From a virus: a DNA stretch of 22,145 bases. The position numbers and the translations under genes were made by a program. The notes under the pieces were generated by a model. It had not been told where the DNA came from, did no database searches, and was given only the letters and a program-made list of their open reading frames with translations. The stretch lies in the IMG/VR virus record IMGVR_UViG_3300033146_003125, positions 1-22,145 of that record. One strand, 5' to 3'. Below, in pieces: positions 5,076 to 11,396 of this stretch (within the stretch, counting starts at the first letter, position 1; each line of letters begins with the position of its first letter).

Positions 5076-5966
5076 TTATTTAAAATTCTTTACCTTATCA
5101 AATATCTTTGCTGCAATATTATTTGTTACAGGAAATTTTAAACAAGGTTTTCCTGTGGCCTTTGCGATAAGATTACATTCATCTACTTCAAATTTTGCAC
5201 CTCTTCTTTTTAATTCTTCACGTAATAGTTTTTTATAATCAACTAGTCCAGAATTTTCCGTTATATTAATTTCAATTTCTTCAACTTTTTGTTCTTCTGT
5301 TTTTATACCATTGATTCTTTTTTGCCATTCGATAAAATTAACAGGACAATCATCACCAATAACTTCTGATCTATCCTTTGTTACAAGGTTTATTTTGTTA
5401 TTGGTTCTTATTTCTCTGTTCCCTTTGACATCAACCTTTAAATAACCAACAACATCCATAAAATACGGAAGAGCTGATGTAGAACCTTTCCCATCAAGGG
5501 ATGGCACGATTTTTCTAATCTTATCTTCATCATTTATATATGCTTCTTGTGCAAGTAATATTACATTCATTGGAAGATCTCTAAAATCTCTAAATATTTT
5601 AATAAGTGTATTTTTTAATTCACCCCAGTTTTGTAACTGCATTGTATGACCTTCCTTTTTTTCAATTTCAAGTTTGAGTGTATTACTTATCTCAGTAATT
5701 GAGTCTAATACAATGGTAGTAAATTTATGATCTTCATCTTTAAGATACGAATACGCATCTTTAAGATCTTTCATTGATTTAATATCAACATATTTAGGCT
5801 TTTTATCTTTAATTGATAATAATCCTCCTTCAGCTGATAAAAATAATACTTTTGTATTATCTTTGTCAATTGCAGAACCTGCGAATACTGTTTTACCGCA
5901 ACCACTAGCCCCATATATAAGAGCTTTAATGTGATGATTTTCCGGGGTATACGTTTTAATCTTCAT
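5076..5966 (-). CDS. Sak4-like single-strand annealing/RecA-type ATPase
   Basis: A 296-residue RecA-fold ATPase. The Walker A GASGCGKT is at residues 19-26, a strand with acidic end (VLFLSAEGG) at 40-48, and the Walker B TTIVLDS with D88 at 83-89. A probable sensor strand follows (NVILLAQEAY), then DGKGSTSALPYFMDVVGYL, the pattern of phage Sak4 proteins. Residues 240-296 form an extra small basic domain (KLLREELKRRG ... KPCLKFPVTNNIAAKIF). Sak4 proteins anneal or exchange single strands with help from SSB; the neighbouring SSB-like gene, exonuclease and resolvase-like nuclease complete a recombination module. The start is the first Met and has an A/T leader. Confidence 0.8.
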   Translation of the reverse strand: MKIKTYTPENHHIKALIYGASGCGKTVFAGSAIDKDNTKVLFLSAEGGLLSIKDKKPKYVDIKSMKDLKDAYSYLKDEDHKFTTIVLDSITEISNTLKLEIEKKEGHTMQLQNWGELKNTLIKIFRDFRDLPMNVILLAQEAYINDEDKIRKIVPSLDGKGSTSALPYFMDVVGYLKVDVKGNREIRTNNKINLVTKDRSEVIGDDCPVNFIEWQKRINGIKTEEQKVEEIEINITENSGLVDYKKLLREELKRRGAKFEVDECNLIAKATGKPCLKFPVTNNIAAKIFDKVKNFK

Positions 5967-5987
5967 AGTACATTTAGTTATTAATTA

Positions 5988-6503
5988 TTATTTACTGGTT
6001 TCTATCATCCATTGAAGCTTCTCTTGATTACTTCCTTTCATTTTATCTATTATATATAAGAATAATTGTTCTAATACTAATACATTTACATTCCCTGACA
6101 CATCTAGTTTTAATTCTTCCTTAAGTGTTTGAAGCTTATTATTACCTTTGAAATTTTTCCTTTTAAGGATCTTTAAACAACACTGATATGTATCTATATA
6201 TCTTCTAACTTCAACACCTTCTATGGCTAATATCCTTATATCGAATGAAGCATTATGAGCTACTAATATGTTATTATCAATTAATAATTGAACTATTTCT
6301 TGATCAATAGATTTATTAAATTCTCTTTTATCTTTTACATCTTCATCTGTAATACCATGAACACCTGTAGCACCTTCATCTATTTCTCTTCCTGGGTTAT
6401 ATAGCGATTCAAAAGTATAATTATCCGTCTTATATGCTAGTTGAATCATACGAGGATCTTTAAACCCTGTAGTTTCTGTATCTAAAAAAATTATATTATC
6501 CAT
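5988..6503 (-). CDS. DnaQ-like 3'-5' exonuclease (DEDD fold) with degenerate motif III
   Basis: A 171-residue protein starting with Exo I motif FLDTETTG (D8, E10), followed by ATGVHGITDEDV (H49), as in DnaQ relatives. Exo II is ILVAHNASFD with D88. The third motif, normally H-x4-D before a Leu-Phe helix, aligns with SGNVNVLVLEQLF (136-148), giving Val/Asn in place of His and Asp. If that alignment is right, activity may be reduced or the motif is displaced. Likely roles are proofreading or DNA end processing in replication or recombination. It overlaps the start region of its upstream neighbour by 8 bases, within the Sak4 operon. Confidence 0.8.
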   Translation of the reverse strand: MDNIIFLDTETTGFKDPRMIQLAYKTDNYTFESLYNPGREIDEGATGVHGITDEDVKDKREFNKSIDQEIVQLLIDNNILVAHNASFDIRILAIEGVEVRRYIDTYQCCLKILKRKNFKGNNKLQTLKEELKLDVSGNVNVLVLEQLFLYIIDKMKGSNQEKLQWMIETSK

Positions 6504-7227
6504 TTATTAGGTTTTTTAATTTGTTTATAAAGTTTATTTTAATATCTCCAGCTTTTAGTTCATCGACATTTACTTGTGGAATATAAGACATAATAAATTC
6601 ATCTACTAATTGTTCAATCACATTTATATTCTCTTTTTTCTTTAATTTAATTATTTCATTTTCTTTTTTTGCTATTTTATTTACTTCTTTAATTGCTTTA
6701 TCTATAGCCTTCTTTTTATCTAGCTCTCTATTTAATAATTCTTGTTGTTCATTTAACTTTGCCTCCTTTGCCTCTAGATATTCTGTTTTTCTTAAACTTA
6801 TAAATTCCCTATATTGTTCTGGACTCATTAATAACAAATCATCATCTTTCATTGTTATTCCAATTTCTTTTAATTCCTCTATCCTTGATGGTAATAAAAT
6901 TTGTCTATCCCTTATTGTCCTTGCCTCATCAATTGAATCTTTCTTAGATTTTAATTCACCTTCTAAATCTTCTGTTATTTTCAACAGTTCTTTCTCTCTT
7001 GCTATAACAGATTTTGCATATTTATTTGCATCATCCCTTAATGTTTTACCATCAGCCTTTAATTTATTTCTATTTGATGAGCAATCCTTAATTGCAACTT
7101 TCAATGCTGCATATCCTTCTTCATTATCTATGTCAATTTCTTTTTTTGACAAATCAGAATACATATCAACTAATATAGTCAATTTATCTTCCCATGGTTG
7201 TAATAGTGTTAAGCTTAATTCAGTCAT
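6496..7227 (-). CDS. Coiled-coil protein, DUF1351-like, recombination-associated
   Basis: A 243-residue protein that is almost entirely helical and rich in Lys and Glu. Residues 30-105 have the pattern of DUF1351-like phage proteins, in which a helical repeat (ALKVAIKDCSSNRNKLKADG) is followed by a long coiled coil. A second coiled coil spans about 150-205 (LEAKEAKLNEQQELLNRELDKK in two parts), and the C-terminus is a short globular piece (VNVDELKAGDIKINFINKL). DUF1351-type proteins commonly sit beside phage recombinases, as here. The family link is tentative. There is no enzyme motif. The genes on both sides overlap it by 8 bases. Confidence 0.65.
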   Translation of the reverse strand: MTELSLTLLQPWEDKLTILVDMYSDLSKKEIDIDNEEGYAALKVAIKDCSSNRNKLKADGKTLRDDANKYAKSVIAREKELLKITEDLEGELKSKKDSIDEARTIRDRQILLPSRIEELKEIGITMKDDDLLLMSPEQYREFISLRKTEYLEAKEAKLNEQQELLNRELDKKKAIDKAIKEVNKIAKKENEIIKLKKKENINVIEQLVDEFIMSYIPQVNVDELKAGDIKINFINKLKNLING

Positions 7228-7750
7228 GATAAATAATATTATGTAAATTTTTAAAATAAGGTATTAATGGTTGTCCAATATCATATGAATTAGGATAAAG
7301 ATCATTATGTAATACCATTTTTGCTTGATCTTGAAGCTGTCCATATGTTTCTACATTTACTGGTTGTTGAAAATATTTTTCATCAACTAATACATCTGAT
7401 TCTAATATCTTTTCAAATCGTTCTATATCCTTTTCATATATATGTAATGAGCCTACAACATGTATATATTTACCTGGCTCAACTTTAAGTATATTAGCAA
7501 AACATTCTTGAATAAATGTAAATTGTGAGATGTCATAAGGAACTCCCCATAAAACGTCTTGTGATCTCATAGTCACTAGTAAATCTAATTTATTATCACG
7601 TAATATAAATTGTAAGTTCTGAGTGCAAGGAATATCAAGCGAATTATAATCATGCATATCTTCATGATAATTATTAATATTTAATGTTGCTTGTCTTGTT
7701 AATGGATCTCTTTTTAATAGGTCCAATATATATTTATATTGCTTTATCAT
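7220..7750 (-). CDS. Thymidylate synthase/dCMP hydroxymethylase family, C-terminal part
   Basis: A 176-residue protein matching the C-terminal two thirds of the TS fold. Spacing from the nucleophile fits E. coli TS without gaps: C42 (PCT, for C146), R62 (MRS, for R166), D65 (for D169), D73 (YDI, for N177), H103 and Y105 (for H207, Y209). Asp at the N177 position favours dCMP over dUMP and is found in T4 dCMP hydroxymethylase, which also has Cys-Thr where TS has Cys-His. The N-terminal third and the central segment with the catalytic Glu are absent. In-frame codons just upstream of this ATG (7751-7768) encode GSYGPR, the expected conserved motif, so the true reading once extended further. The gene is coupled by ATGA to the N-terminal fragment. 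Confidence 0.8.
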   Translation of the reverse strand: MIKQYKYILDLLKRDPLTRQATLNINNYHEDMHDYNSLDIPCTQNLQFILRDNKLDLLVTMRSQDVLWGVPYDISQFTFIQECFANILKVEPGKYIHVVGSLHIYEKDIERFEKILESDVLVDEKYFQQPVNVETYGQLQDQAKMVLHNDLYPNSYDIGQPLIPYFKNLHNIIYHD

Positions 7751-7929
7751 TCGTGGACCATATGATCCATCTCTTTTAATGTCAGTAATGATTTACTAAT
7801 ATCAGTAAGTATATACGTAAATGCAGTAAGCTCTCTCGTAATAATGCCCCTAGGGTTTTGTTCTTTACCATTTATTAATACATCCCGTATTAACATTTTA
7901 TATAAATCATTAAAATTATTTGCTATCAT
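7747..7929 (-). CDS. Thymidylate synthase/hydroxymethylase family, N-terminal fragment
   Basis: A 60-residue product resembling the start of phage TS-family enzymes: FNDLYKMLIRDVLINGKEQ, then NPRGIITREL (N25-P26-R27-G28), the phosphate-binding Arg region (R21 in E. coli TS), then FTYIL. After about residue 41 the expected sequence (NPRxR..., AEWLW helix with the catalytic Glu) is missing, and the ORF ends LKEMDHMVHE with TGA. Conserved GSYGPR lies in the -1 frame at 7751-7768, overlapping this tail. The locus thus looks like a TS-family gene with a central deletion and frameshift. It could be a pseudogene, a split two-subunit enzyme, or an assembly artefact. Confidence 0.7.
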   Translation of the reverse strand: MIANNFNDLYKMLIRDVLINGKEQNPRGIITRELTAFTYILTDISKSLLTLKEMDHMVHE

Positions 7930-8113
7930 TCTTTTGTTTATTAAATAATGAAATTGCTGTATAATTGATGATGTCGATTAGATTATCCTTTTTGAATTGA
8001 TCAAGATTCCTTGATAATTTGAGGGCTATAAGTACATGACAAATATCAGATATAGATAATTTTAAATTGAATGTAGTATCTAATATATCAGAACATAATT
8101 GCAATGATTTCAT
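7916..8113 (-). CDS. Small phage protein, DUF6378-like
   Basis: A 65-residue helical protein. The part SISDICHVLIALKLSRNLDQ followed by NLIDIINYTAIS resembles DUF6378-type phage proteins (pattern D....mialKlaRl......D...DiagYaa), which are found near nucleotide metabolism genes; the match is tentative and incomplete (the usual Trp-Val-Asp is Leu-Ile-Asp here). It overlaps the downstream TS N-terminal fragment by 14 bases and follows the glycosyltransferase by 7 bases, so it is in the candidate base-modification cluster. Confidence 0.6.
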   Translation of the reverse strand: MKSLQLCSDILDTTFNLKLSISDICHVLIALKLSRNLDQFKKDNLIDIINYTAISLFNKQKNDSK

Positions 8114-8120
8114 AATAATG

Positions 8121-9401
8121 TTATTTAATTCTTAATAAATCTGTCTCATCTTTTCTGAGTCTTGTTTTTTCATATCTGTATACTCTAATATATTTCTTAT
8201 TAAAATCAGATGGCTCTATACAAATTGAATTTTGATCAATTTCTGTGTTATATGTACTAATCAAAGATGAAATAAGTTCCTTAGATGTCAAAGTTTCTTG
8301 CTTCTTAAAGCTTATTTGTGATAATATCTTATGTATTACCATTTCAGGATCACATAATTTTTTTGCTGTTTCAATTTGCTTTTTAAGTATATTTCTATAT
8401 AATAAATCATTATGTAAAATTATCTTCATTCTTAAAACTACATCATCATAGTTTTTATCATTCATTGATATAAAACAATCTTGATCAGGAACAACTGTAT
8501 TTAAGAAATGTTCATTAAATATACAAATACATCTATTATTAATCATCTCATACATAGCATATTCAAATCGATTTCCATAATTTTCTGCTTTCAATATAAA
8601 TCCAGAATATGCAAACTTACTTCTTTTAAGTTCATTCATTAAATCTTTATTTTTCATCTCACCTTTCATGTTTACTTTTTCATTTATTAACAATTCTTCA
8701 CCTTTTTTCATAATATTCAAATCATCTTTATTTGGCTCTATTAATTGACTAAAAGATTCAATTGTCCTACCAACACCACAATATAAATATTTTATATCCT
8801 TAAATCTTTTGAATAGCTCCATCATTTCTATTGGTTTCTTAAATGTTGCATATCTTCCTGCATAAGTACATATATCTTCTTTAACTGATAAATCAAAATC
8901 TTCATCAAATTTATATGGAAGTGCAAATTCTTTTATGCTATTCTTTTTATGCGGTAAGAACTTTGCAATCATATTTGCATATTCACTATTCTTATTAAAT
9001 GTAAAAATATAATCACAAAAATTTAATCCTAAGAATATCTTTGGACACTTATTAAAATAAGCTTTAGTATTAAAATGTAAGAATCCAATAATAATAACAC
9101 CTTTATTATGTAATTGTTCTAATTGATCATAGAAACTATTAACCTCTTCAAGTGTTGATTTATTATTAGGAAAGGAATTTATAAATATGATATTAGTATC
9201 AGTTAAATGATCAAGATAATTAGACGTAGTAATTATATCAAACCCTAGTAAGTCAAAGTTTTTTTCATTACTATAATGGGCATTCTTATTATCAAAATTA
9301 ATAATATGTTTTTCATCAAATAATCTTGAAAATTCAATCATAAATTTTGTTGATCCAAGACCATCAATTCCCTGACCATTTAACCAATAGATTTTTTTCA
9401 T
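8121..9401 (-). CDS. GT-B glycosyltransferase resembling T4 DNA alpha-glucosyltransferase
   Basis: A 426-residue protein. The N-terminus has GQGIDGLGSTKF (residues 9-20), which parallels ARGLEGCGVTKF of T4 alpha-glucosyltransferase as I recall it. Further parallels are IIFINSFP (71-78), a Tyr-Ala-Gly-Arg strand before TFKKPIEMM (180-194) and RFEYAMYEMINNRCICIF (278-295), the donor-binding end of GT-B enzymes with E280 and E285. T4 AGT transfers glucose from UDP-glucose to hydroxymethylcytosine in DNA. Here the partner gene is a TS/dCMP-hydroxymethylase relative, which supports a DNA-modifying role. The alternative is a glycosyltransferase acting on host polysaccharide. No membrane segment is seen. 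The C-terminal 60 residues are extra and basic. Confidence 0.7.
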   Translation of the reverse strand: MKKIYWLNGQGIDGLGSTKFMIEFSRLFDEKHIINFDNKNAHYSNEKNFDLLGFDIITTSNYLDHLTDTNIIFINSFPNNKSTLEEVNSFYDQLEQLHNKGVIIIGFLHFNTKAYFNKCPKIFLGLNFCDYIFTFNKNSEYANMIAKFLPHKKNSIKEFALPYKFDEDFDLSVKEDICTYAGRYATFKKPIEMMELFKRFKDIKYLYCGVGRTIESFSQLIEPNKDDLNIMKKGEELLINEKVNMKGEMKNKDLMNELKRSKFAYSGFILKAENYGNRFEYAMYEMINNRCICIFNEHFLNTVVPDQDCFISMNDKNYDDVVLRMKIILHNDLLYRNILKKQIETAKKLCDPEMVIHKILSQISFKKQETLTSKELISSLISTYNTEIDQNSICIEPSDFNKKYIRVYRYEKTRLRKDETDLLRIK

Positions 9402-9412
9402 TTAATAATTAA

Positions 9413-9679
9413 TTATTCTCCAATAACTGGAATATTAGGATCTTGTTCGATAGTGTCATCTGATATAACAACTGGCTTTACTTTTTCAGATAATTCTTTA
9501 ATTGTAGCTTCTTCTTTCTTAACATAAGCCATTATAAGATTTCTATAGTCTTGTGATATCAATTTTATTTCTTGTAAAATCTTACGAGCCTTTTTACATT
9601 GACCATAAACTCCTTTTTCTAATTTTTCAGAATTGACTTCATTTAGCTCTGATACTAAATCTTGTAATTTTTTAAACAT
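9413..9679 (-). CDS. Histone H1/Hc1-like small protein
   Basis: An 88-residue protein starting MFKKLQDLVSELNEV, with EKGVYGQCKKARKILQEIK and LISQDYRNLIMAYVKKEE. This parallels the Hc1-like proteins common in Bacteroidota (pattern f..l..li..l......fe.Gn..a..r.Rk.lqeik.la.eiR.e). The C-terminal 25 residues are acidic and proline-containing instead of the Lys/Ala/Pro tail of some family members. A DNA-compaction or nucleoid role is possible. I chose Met at 9677-9679 over one 31 codons upstream: the downstream start has an A-rich leader and clears the upstream gene, while the longer form would run into the pyrophosphatase reading frame. Confidence 0.6.
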   Translation of the reverse strand: MFKKLQDLVSELNEVNSEKLEKGVYGQCKKARKILQEIKLISQDYRNLIMAYVKKEEATIKELSEKVKPVVISDDTIEQDPNIPVIGE

Positions 9680-9710
9680 TTTTATATAGTGGTTAAATAA
9701 TAAAATGTTA

Positions 9711-10073
9711 TTATAGTTTTTTCTTATCCTTTCCATATCCCCATTCGTCTTGACGTTTATTATTAATATCATGTTTTTTTATAAATGTATCATATATATC
9801 TGTAGCATTTAGATCAAATATAAGACATACAGTTATAAAGAAATGTAATACATCAACTAATTCTAATTTTAATTTTCTAATATTAACTTCACCACCTTTC
9901 TTCCAATGTTTCCGGAGCGGAAGTTCTTGACGGACCTCTGCGAGTTCCTCCTGAATGTGTCCAATAAACTCAATAGCTAAATGTTGTTTATCGTCTTCAC
10001 TCATTGATTTAAAATCGAACCATCGTTTTTCGAACTCCTTTTGAAGATCGAACATGTGTTGTAATGGATCCAT
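9711..10073 (-). CDS. All-alpha NTP pyrophosphatase (dUTPase-2/dCTPase/MazG-like)
   Basis: A 120-residue helical protein with the two metal-binding signatures of this superfamily: E-E-x-x-E at 42-46 (QEELAEVRQE) and E-x-x-D at 71-74 (LELVDVLHFF). The loop LPLRKHWKK and the ending KHDINNKRQDEWGYG resemble dimeric dUTPases. T4 gp56, a dCTPase/dUTPase that protects hydroxymethylcytosine DNA from unmodified C, is of the same fold. It would hydrolyse a dNTP to dNMP and PPi in the host cytoplasm. It is the first gene after promoter P2. The codons for residues 15-60 look more GC-rich than the neighbours. Confidence 0.75.
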   Translation of the reverse strand: MDPLQHMFDLQKEFEKRWFDFKSMSEDDKQHLAIEFIGHIQEELAEVRQELPLRKHWKKGGEVNIRKLKLELVDVLHFFITVCLIFDLNATDIYDTFIKKHDINNKRQDEWGYGKDKKKL

Positions 10074-10101
10074 AATTTAATGTATTAAGTAATGTAGGTA
10101 C

Positions 10102-10139
10102 ACTATATCACATATCTTTATATAGTACAACCCTTTTTT
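10102..10139 (-). promoter_or_regulatory. Leftward promoter P2 with AAAAAAGGG upstream element
   Basis: Minus strand: AAAAAAGGGTTGTAC (10139 to 10125), with TTGTAC (10125-10130) as -35, a 17-bp spacer, then TATAGT (10102-10107) as -10. It lies in the gap before the pyrophosphatase gene and would drive it, the Hc1-like gene and the glycosyltransferase cluster. It shares the A-run plus GGG block with P1 and P3. Confidence 0.75.
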
Positions 10140-10165
10140 ATATTCTTAATATACAAAATATAATA

Positions 10166-10354
10166 TTATTCTATAATATCATTCATATATAGAAGATCAT
10201 AATCATAGTTACATTTACTATAATCTTTATTATCTATCTCTACTGCAACCTTTCTCATACTATGATATACACCTACAATGATACCAGAAACATCTTTTGT
10301 AGTTCCATTAGTATTTATCCGTAAATTTACTTTTTGATTTAGTCTAGGTCTCAT
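10166..10354 (-). CDS. Small hypothetical protein, beta-barrel-like (62 aa)
   Basis: A 62-residue protein: MRPRLNQKVNLRIN, then VSGIIVGVYHSMRKVAVEID, then DLLYMNDIIE. Alternating strands with a central Gly-x-Val turn resemble a small SH3/KOW-like barrel, the type in many tiny phage nucleic-acid-associated proteins. The fold call is weak. The start overlaps no neighbour; the leader AAGTATC precedes ATG. It is followed by the P2 promoter gap. Confidence 0.6.
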   Translation of the reverse strand: MRPRLNQKVNLRINTNGTTKDVSGIIVGVYHSMRKVAVEIDNKDYSKCNYDYDLLYMNDIIE

Positions 10355-10365
10355 GATACTTATTG

Positions 10366-10527
10366 TTAATTATTTAATATTTCGTTGCCTATTTCTAATG
10401 GAAGTAAAAATCCTTGAGGTCCAAACGCTATGAATACTATTATAGCTCCAATCACAGATGAACATAAGAATGCTATCCACATAAAACTTAATATAAAACT
10501 TAATATCACTACAATTAGTTTAAACAT
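10366..10527 (-). CDS. Small membrane protein (53 aa), function unknown
   Basis: Translates as MFKLIVVILSFILSFMWIAF, then LCSSVIGAIIVFIAFGPQG, then FLLPLEIGNEILNN. Residues 3-35 are almost wholly hydrophobic with one possible turn near Cys-Ser-Ser, giving one long or two short membrane helices. A holin is conceivable, but no lysin is nearby; an inner-membrane anchor or superinfection protein is equally possible. It is the first gene after promoter P3 and is followed 11 bases later by the next gene. It starts with ATG after an A/T-rich leader (TTATATATAAC). Confidence 0.65.
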   Translation of the reverse strand: MFKLIVVILSFILSFMWIAFLCSSVIGAIIVFIAFGPQGFLLPLEIGNEILNN

Positions 10528-10563
10528 GTTATATATAAGTTAATTAATATTGACTGTAATTCT

Positions 10564-10602
10564 ATTATATATAGTTTTTTTGATTTTGTACACCCTTTTT
10601 TT
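10564..10602 (-). promoter_or_regulatory. Leftward promoter P3 with AAAAAAAGGG upstream element
   Basis: Minus strand: AAAAAAAGGGTGTAC (10602 to 10588), an 18-bp spacer, then a consensus TATAAT (10564-10569). GTGTAC (10588-10593) takes the -35 place. The A-run begins inside the stop codon of the upstream zinc-ribbon gene. It would drive the small membrane protein gene and those beyond it. Confidence 0.7.
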
Positions 10603-10753
10603 ACAAAAATCTTTTTTTAATTTCTTTTGGGTTACTATCCCATTGACAATTATGACATTTTAAAGCCTTCTTCCTGTTACCTATAGAGTAGATCAACAAC
10701 TTTAATTGTTTACATTTAGGACAACCTAAAAATGGATGATAATTTAATTTCAT
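10601..10753 (-). CDS. Small zinc-ribbon protein (50 aa)
   Basis: Translates as MKLNYHPFLG-CPKCKQLKLL-IYSIGNRKKALK-CHNCQWDSNP-KEIKKRFL. Two CxxC knuckles (C11-C14 and C33-C36) are separated by 18 residues with strand character, a typical single zinc ribbon with a basic tail. Probable nucleic-acid or protein binding. The start overlaps the stop of the CHC2 primase-fragment gene by 4 bases (ATGA), so it is coupled to that gene. An accessory role in priming is suggested by position only. Confidence 0.7.
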   Translation of the reverse strand: MKLNYHPFLGCPKCKQLKLLIYSIGNRKKALKCHNCQWDSNPKEIKKRFL

Positions 10754-11235
10754 ATTAAATAATTAATAGCTTGAATAAAGTCACATTTATTTAGTCTTTG
10801 AATATAATCTATCGTATCTCCTCCAACATTACAAGTATAACACCAATATGAATTAGTCTCTTCATATACATGTAGGCTTGCATTACTATCTTCATGAAAT
10901 GGGCATATTGTCTTGTTTTGTTGTATTGGTGTTGTTATTAAACTTACTATCGGTATTTGTTTTGCTCTTGCAATTTTTTGATTAAATTCCAATTTGCTTT
11001 TATTTTTAATGTCTTCTAAGAGTGATCCATCATCCTGATTAATAGCAAGATCTAATGCAATATTATATATATCATCTTTAAATATACTTATAGCTTCTAT
11101 TCTATGGATATTTCTTCCATTTGTTCCTTTGTTTTTTTTACACCAAGCTATATGACTTAACAATTTGTCAAGATATTGCTCCTCCTCCCTTGTTAAAATC
11201 GTACTTGGTAGATCTATATAGTTCAAATATTGCAT
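10750..11235 (-). CDS. CHC2 zinc-finger primase fragment, stand-alone
   Basis: A 161-residue protein. Residues 108-160 are a DnaG-type CHC2 zinc finger: CPFHEDSNASLHVY with C111 and H114, then WCYTCNVGGDTIDYIQ with C132 and C135, then a helix (FIQAINYLI). Residues 1-107 are helical with no motif I recognise. In DnaG-like primases a catalytic TOPRIM domain follows CHC2, but here the protein ends with TGA right after the finger. No TOPRIM or archaeo-eukaryotic primase domain is visible elsewhere in the window. It may act in trans with the adjacent SF3 helicase or with a primase outside the window. Confidence 0.75.
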   Translation of the reverse strand: MQYLNYIDLPSTILTREEEQYLDKLLSHIAWCKKNKGTNGRNIHRIEAISIFKDDIYNIALDLAINQDDGSLLEDIKNKSKLEFNQKIARAKQIPIVSLITTPIQQNKTICPFHEDSNASLHVYEETNSYWCYTCNVGGDTIDYIQRLNKCDFIQAINYLI

Positions 11236-11385
11236 TTAATCAAATTTAGGTAAATTCACCTTAAACCATTTCTCAGCCTCAATCCTTTTATATAAATTAC
11301 CACGATTTGTAAGTACTATTAACGTAGAATAATCACGATCGCTATTAGGTGTTCTGAATATTTGTATAATTTTTTCTTTTTCCAT
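11236..11385 (-). CDS. Small hypothetical protein (49 aa)
   Basis: Translates as MEKEKIIQIFRTPNSDRDYS, then TLIVLTNRGNLYKRIEAEKW, then FKVNLPKFD. The pattern, with strands IIQIFRT, TLIVLTNRGNLYK and WFKVNLP, suggests a compact beta domain of the kind found as a small accessory protein. It lies between the helicase and primase-fragment genes; the primase-fragment ATG begins right after its stop codon (TAA-ATG). The leader TAAAATTATT precedes ATG. No family is assigned. Confidence 0.65.
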   Translation of the reverse strand: MEKEKIIQIFRTPNSDRDYSTLIVLTNRGNLYKRIEAEKWFKVNLPKFD

Positions 11386-11396
11386 AATAATTTTAG

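Noticed and set aside
4817-5238. Plus-strand frames at 1825-2019, 4817-5038, 5035-5238 and 8245-8451
   Set aside because: Antisense to well-supported minus-strand genes, with low-complexity hydrophobic translations and no promoter or leader.
7747-7800. Programmed frameshift joining the two TS-family fragments
   Set aside because: The shift would be -1 at ACA-TTA-AAA-GAG, which is not a canonical slippery heptamer, and the central region is missing anyway. A deletion with frameshift explains it better.
9680-9772. Longer start for the Hc1-like gene
   Set aside because: It would add 31 residues overlapping the pyrophosphatase gene, while Met at 9677-9679 has an A-rich leader and begins the family-like sequence.
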